Shown: positions 60,344 through 64,000 of the stretch, one piece after another
How positions within the stretch are numbered: position 1 is the first letter of the stretch
How the letters are laid out: every line of letters begins with the position of its first letter
DNA from: JABWCE01 sp964617955
GTDB lineage: Bacteria; Bacteroidota; Bacteroidia; NS11-12g; UBA9320
Assembly: GCA_964617955.1 (NCBI GenBank)
Contig: CAZTXB010000014.1
Location: 12,161 to 76,160, forward strand
Direction of reading: 5' to 3'
DNA length: 64,000 nucleotides
Program-made: the position numbers and the translations under genes
Notes under the pieces: model-generated
What the model was told of the DNA's origin: nothing
The model's database searches: none
The model's input: the letters and a program-made list of their open reading frames with translations, nothing else

Positions 60344-63300
60344 TTATTTAATGATACTAATTTTCTGTGTAATTGAAGGTGAATTTTCTGATTCAATTCT
60401 GATATAATAAATACCGGCAGAAATGTGTTCAGGCAATAAAATTTCAGTATTTGACTGCAACTTAGCCTTAAATATTTCAAAACCCAAAGTATTTATAACA
60501 CTAATTTTAAAGTCCAAATTACTTTTCGATCTAATGCTGAAAGTACCTTTATTTGGGTTGGGTATGATTATAAACTTTGTTTCTGTTAAATCTTTGTACT
60601 TTAATGCAGAGGACTCATTATTTGTGATAAGAATATGATGACCAAGTTTTTGAGGAATGACGATGTTATAAAACTGAATTAATAATTGAGCCGCTATTTG
60701 ATTGGGAAGTTTAATATCAGCTTTTGCCAATTCTATAAGTTGTAGTTTTAAAGATTCATCTTGCATGTATAGTTTTTGATAATCATCAACAATTAATATT
60801 TCATCCATTATCATATTACCACTCAATTTATTCAGGATATTAATTTTAGTGGTTTGATCTCGCAACACAAACCCTATTGGATTTCCACCTTCCATTCCTG
60901 TTTCGTCATCGGCTGTACTTGCATATCCGTCAGCACCTGGGCAGTATACTGACGATTTGTGAATAAATTGTGGGTTAGTACAAAATAAATTTGTTTTTCC
61001 GGGGCTTACAAAATTTGTTGGTAAACTATAAGCATGATTACTCGTACTAAAATTATCAATGCAAATGACAGGTGGAAAATTGTTTTCCTGATGGCTAAAT
61101 GTCGTTTTAAAAGAATTTGTACTTGTGCCATTTAATGCGTATTGTCCTGGGCTACAATTGTTCCAAATATTTGCCGCATCAACGCGTCTGTAAAAAATCG
61201 GATCACTTGGATCATATCCTCCACCGCCATTTCCTGGAAATGCACCAGCACCAGCATAGGCATCACTAAACCATCCAACTTTTATATTCTGATTATAAGT
61301 GTTACATTGTATACTGGGCACCCATGCGCCTTCCATATAATGGGCCGTACTTCTGATATTGGGGTTGGTGGAAATAAATTCGTTCTTGGCTACGGTGGTA
61401 CCCAAATGATAGGTTGTTTGTCCAGTGGTTGGATTGCTCTCACTCAGAATTCTGTTGTGGTAGATGCCAAAATAATCATAGAAAATATCGAAGTGGGCAT
61501 CAAAAACGAATGTATTATCGGTAATTTTCATGGCCTCCGAATTCAATTGTGTTATGGCGACCGATCGGGGCGAGTTATTACCTCTGTATACGGATTGGAA
61601 CAAAGAATTCCAAGTAAAAGAATTGTGATATGTTAGTGTTCTGTAATCATTGCTAACATGCGTACCGAATAAATTATTAATGAAGGCGCATTCACTAATC
61701 AAAATCTTTGGAGCAATATTTAGCGGATTACCTATATTAGGCGGATTAACTGAATGAACCCCAATTTCAAGACCTTCAAATACACACCCTCTGCCATCGG
61801 GTATGTCACAATTTGGGGGCACGGTTATAGTTGAAGGATTATCGGAAGGCTGTACCTTGAAACTGCTATTCCAGGCTCCTATTCCTCTACCCCGTGAGAT
61901 TGGCAATCCAGCCTTAGAGGGGTCATCGGGATATGGATTTGGGTAAAATGAGGGTAAAATTGTTTTAGGTAAAGAATTAATAAAATCACATCCTTGCACA
62001 TGAATTCCAAAAACATCGGCCATGGCAATATGGGTATTGAAGTCGGTATATGGGTAGGGAAGCAATTGATCCCATATAAATTTTGTTTCATTTATCCATG
62101 AATAATTCTTTAATGGTTCTGTTGGTGATTTATAATAGTTGAATACGATTCCAAATCTGCAATTCTTAAAGCTAGAATTGTCGGTAATGATTACCCCTCC
62201 TGAATTTAAGCTGTGTTCTCCCAGCAAAACGCCTTGTATGGCGTTTTGAATAACAGACTGGTTCTTTAATCTCACCTGCCCGGTTTGATAGCCTATACCA
62301 CTCCCGGGTATCCCGTGTTGAGCTGAATTGCTTCCAGGGCCCTTTACAAGTATTCCTTTCCATAAGGGTTGTCTGCTACTGCATCCAAAATCGGCACCTA
62401 GGGTTGAATGGTCAACTATCAAGGTTGCTTCATTTTCAACTATAATTCTTTTTCCGGGACTAACTATCACATCGGCATCAACCACTGTTAGTTGAACACC
62501 GGGATTAATAATTAAATCATCCGGAATATATACATCACCTGTCCAGGTTTCATTGGAGGCAATAATTCCCGATTTGGTAATGTTAGGTAAGTTATTTTTT
62601 ACAAAATCCAGAGCTTTAAAAGCATTAATTCTTCCGGCTCCCATCTCGCCCGGATAAGTTGGAAATCCAGAGGCCCCTATGATTGGGTCGCAGGTATTTT
62701 TAATGATACATTCAATTTCATTGGGTTTTAAGTCAGGATTAACCTTTCGCATTAAAGCAACGAGAGCAGCAACCATCGGTGCCGAATAAGAGCTTCCGTT
62801 GCTATTATACACACAGTTCAGTGTAGGGCTGGTAGTTGGATATTTAATATGAATGGTTCTGATATTAAATCCCGGTGCGCAAACATCTATACCGGGATAA
62901 TGGGTATAACCCTTTGCAAAGTTGTCATTCTCGGTGGTGGCTCCTACTACAATTACCCCATCGATATTTGTAAACTCAGAATACCAGTTTTCCTGATCGA
63001 CAGAAGAATTACCCGCTGCATATACAAAGGTTACATCATATTTTGATACCAATTCCTGAATTAAATATGGAGGTATTGGTGCCAATTTTATACTCGAACT
63101 GATGACCTTTATATTTTCAACTTTGACCGCATCAAAAATCGCCTCCAGGTGATGAGCAGCTCCTGCATCCTTACCCATGGAATACGCTCCGTATTTCACT
63201 TTGTAGCCTAGTGATGAAATTCCTGAATTGTTATTGGTTTCAGCAAAACCAAAAGCTGCACAGGTACTACCATGATCTTCTTTTCTGCTTGTCCAGTTAT

Positions 63301-63874
63301 TCAATGGATAATTTTTCAAAAACTTTCTTTTGTTGATAATATCAGAATGGTCTTCAAAGTCCAGATCAATTATGGCGACTACTTCACCATCACCATCAGT
63401 GATATCATGTGCACATGCCGCTTCAACTTTTACCAAAGGCCAGTTTTCGTCATTTTGTGATATAGGATCTCCGCAGGAATTGTTTATTCCGGGGTCATTA
63501 TAGGTTGTGGTACATGCCGCTATATCAAGTGACTCATCTCCTGAATATAAATATTTAATATTTAAGCCGTTTAACCTATTCATAACAGTATCCGAATTTG
63601 TGAATGTGTCAAGTCTTACATAGAAAAAATATCTTGGGAAATGGGGCAACGCATTATGGGTACTAATGGTATCGTACCTTAAAAAATTATAGGATATCAC
63701 ATAACCATTCATTATTGAATTTCCTGTTAACATCGATGTATCAGAGTATCTCAATAGCGAAGAATCATCGCTCCAGAACGTGATGGTCTTTTTTAATCGT
63801 TGCTGAGCATTCACTTGATAAGTCAAACATAACAAACTTAAAAGGATAAAAAGCGGAATAGCCTTTAGTTTGCA
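60344..63874 (-). CDS. Subtilisin-like (S8) secreted peptidase with beta-helix and T9SS type A sorting domain
   Basis: 1,176 residues from ATG 63874; a TTG at 63835 is another start. Active-site triad: Asp in VAIIDLDFEDHSD, His in KEDHGSTCAAF, Ser in NGSSYSAPMVAALVALM (about 150-405). From about 430 to 900 there are beta-helix-like repeats (VDADVIVSPGKRIIVENEA, LIVDHSTLGAD...). The end (IIPNPNKGTFSIRSKSN...GIYYIRIESE) is a T9SS type A sorting domain. Secreted protease or surface protein. The first ~20 residues are uncertain: they lie at the contig edge, and one extra T in the run near 63840 would give a far better signal peptide in the shifted frame. Confidence 0.85.
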   Translation of the reverse strand, partial: CKLKAIPLFILLSLLCLTYQVNAQQRLKKTITFWSDDSSLLRYSDTSMLTGNSIMNGYVISYNFLRYDTISTHNALPHFPRYFFYVRLDTFTNSDTVMNRLNGLNIKYLYSGDESLDIAACTTTYNDPGINNSCGDPISQNDENWPLVKVEAACAHDITDGDGEVVAIIDLDFEDHSDIINKRKFLKNYPLNNWTSRKEDHGSTCAAFGFAETNNNSGISSLGYKVKYGAYSMGKDAGAAHHLEAIFDAVKVENIKVISSSIKLAPIPPYLIQELVSKYDVTFVYAAGNSSVDQENWYSEFTNIDGVIVVGATTENDNFAKGYTHYPGIDVCAPGFNIRTIHIKYPTTSPTLNCVYNSNGSSYSAPMVAALVALMRKVNPDLKPNEIECIIKNTCDPIIGASGFPTYPGEMGAGRINAFKALDFVKNNLPNITKSGIIASNETWTGDVYIPDDLIINPGVQLTVVDADVIVSPGKRIIVENEATLIVDHSTLGADFGCSSRQPLWKGILVKGPGSNSAQHGIPGSGIGYQTGQVRLKNQSVIQNAIQGVLLGEHSLNSGGVIITDNSSFKNCRFGIVFNYYKSPTEPLKNYSWINETKFIWDQLLPYPYTDFNTHIAMADVFGIHVQGCDFINSLPKTILPSFYPNPYPDDPSKAGLPISRGRGIGAWNSSFKVQPSDNPSTITVPPNCDIPDGRGCVFEGLEIGVHSVNPPNIGNPLNIAPKILISECAFINNLFGTHVSNDYRTLTYHNSFTWNSLFQSVYRGNNSPRSVAITQLNSEAMKITDNTFVFDAHFDIFYDYFGIYHNRILSESNPTTGQTTYHLGTTVAKNEFISTNPNIRSTAHYMEGAWVPSIQCNTYNQNIKVGWFSDAYAGAGAFPGNGGGGYDPSDPIFYRRVDAANIWNNCSPGQYALNGTSTNSFKTTFSHQENNFPPVICIDNFSTSNHAYSLPTNFVSPGKTNLFCTNPQFIHKSSVYCPGADGYASTADDETGMEGGNPIGFVLRDQTTKINILNKLSGNMIMDEILIVDDYQKLYMQDESLKLQLIELAKADIKLPNQIAAQLLIQFYNIVIPQKLGHHILITNNESSALKYKDLTETKFIIIPNPNKGTFSIRSKSNLDFKISVINTLGFEIFKAKLQSNTEILLPEHISAGIYYIRIESENSPSITQKISIIK

Positions 63875-63880
63875 TTTAAT

Positions 63881-64000
63881 GCCCGAGGGGGGGGGGGGGG
63901 GGGGGAGGTGGGTGGAGAAAAAAATAGGTGGGTTTTTGTTTTTGGAGTTTTTTTTTTTTTCGAAGTTAATTTTTTTTTTTTAAAAAATTGTTTTTAAAAA
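63881..64000. other. Low-complexity contig end, probable sequencing or assembly artefact
   Basis: A G run of about 20 bases, then G/T/A-rich homopolymers (a T run of 14, another of 12, long A runs) unlike any other part of the window. No gene or regulatory element should be read from it. Confidence 0.85.

Overview
The window looks like a chromosomal contig from an uncultured or environmental member of the Bacteroidota. The evidence is consistent. There are many secreted proteins with type IX secretion (T9SS) C-terminal sorting domains (type A, and gliding-motility-associated CHU_C type B), and PKD-domain giants. There is a glutamine synthetase III, a DUF3098 gene between ftsX and uppP, a RicT/PSP1 protein, and a YfhO membrane protein. 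Promoters match the Bacteroidota -7 consensus TAnnTTTG (several with TTTG about 18-19 bases upstream), and Shine-Dalgarno sites are scarce. The last ~120 bases are homopolymer runs that look like a contig-end artefact.

Layout. 0-5.7 kb (minus): an ECF sigma factor, a membrane-anchored anti-sigma-like protein that carries a CHU_C domain, and a giant secreted PKD protein that runs off the window edge. 5.8-9.1 kb (minus): YbjN-like protein, secreted beta-helix protein, RsmI-like methyltransferase. 9.3-11.4 kb: oligopeptidase B. 11.5-16.8 kb: molybdenum cofactor genes (moaC-moaB fusion; moeA-moaD-moeB-like-moaE operon), split by a divergent TPR/coiled-coil/membrane gene. 17-29.6 kb: mixed housekeeping and envelope genes (SSB, zinc ribbon, DUF6498, serine hydrolase, EF-G2, PqqB-like lipoprotein, threonine aldolase, outer-membrane protein, SNF2 helicase, T9SS protein). 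29.9-32.3 kb: YebC and an acyl-CoA carboxylase beta subunit.

32.3-36.4 kb is an AT-rich accessory patch. It holds a probable 108-nt structured small RNA with its own promoter and terminator, a frameshifted PIN toxin, orphan secreted and membrane genes (one broken by a stop codon), a solitary antitoxin-like gene, and a gene with a 12-bp tandem repeat. 36.4-40.2 kb (minus): ftsX-DUF3098-uppP and lysS. 40.3-44.7 kb: a 1,492-residue DUF7948/SBBP/PKD/CHU_C protein whose stop codon lies at the edge of a 236-bp miniature transposable element (15-bp terminal inverted repeats, 6-bp target duplication). 45-48 kb: carbonic anhydrase plus SulP transporter, divergent from a TetR regulator, with a palindrome shared by the two promoters. 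48-57.5 kb: lipoamide dehydrogenase, RicT, DNA polymerase III delta', YfhO, glutamine synthetase III. 57.5-63.9 kb (minus): a secreted subtilisin/beta-helix protein followed by a PKD/CHU_C protein.

Most genes are ordinary core or envelope genes. The most promising unexplained items are the small RNA at 32.4 kb, the miniature element at 44.7 kb, the sigma/anti-sigma-CHU_C/giant-protein cluster, and the decayed toxin-antitoxin parts around 32.6-35.7 kb.
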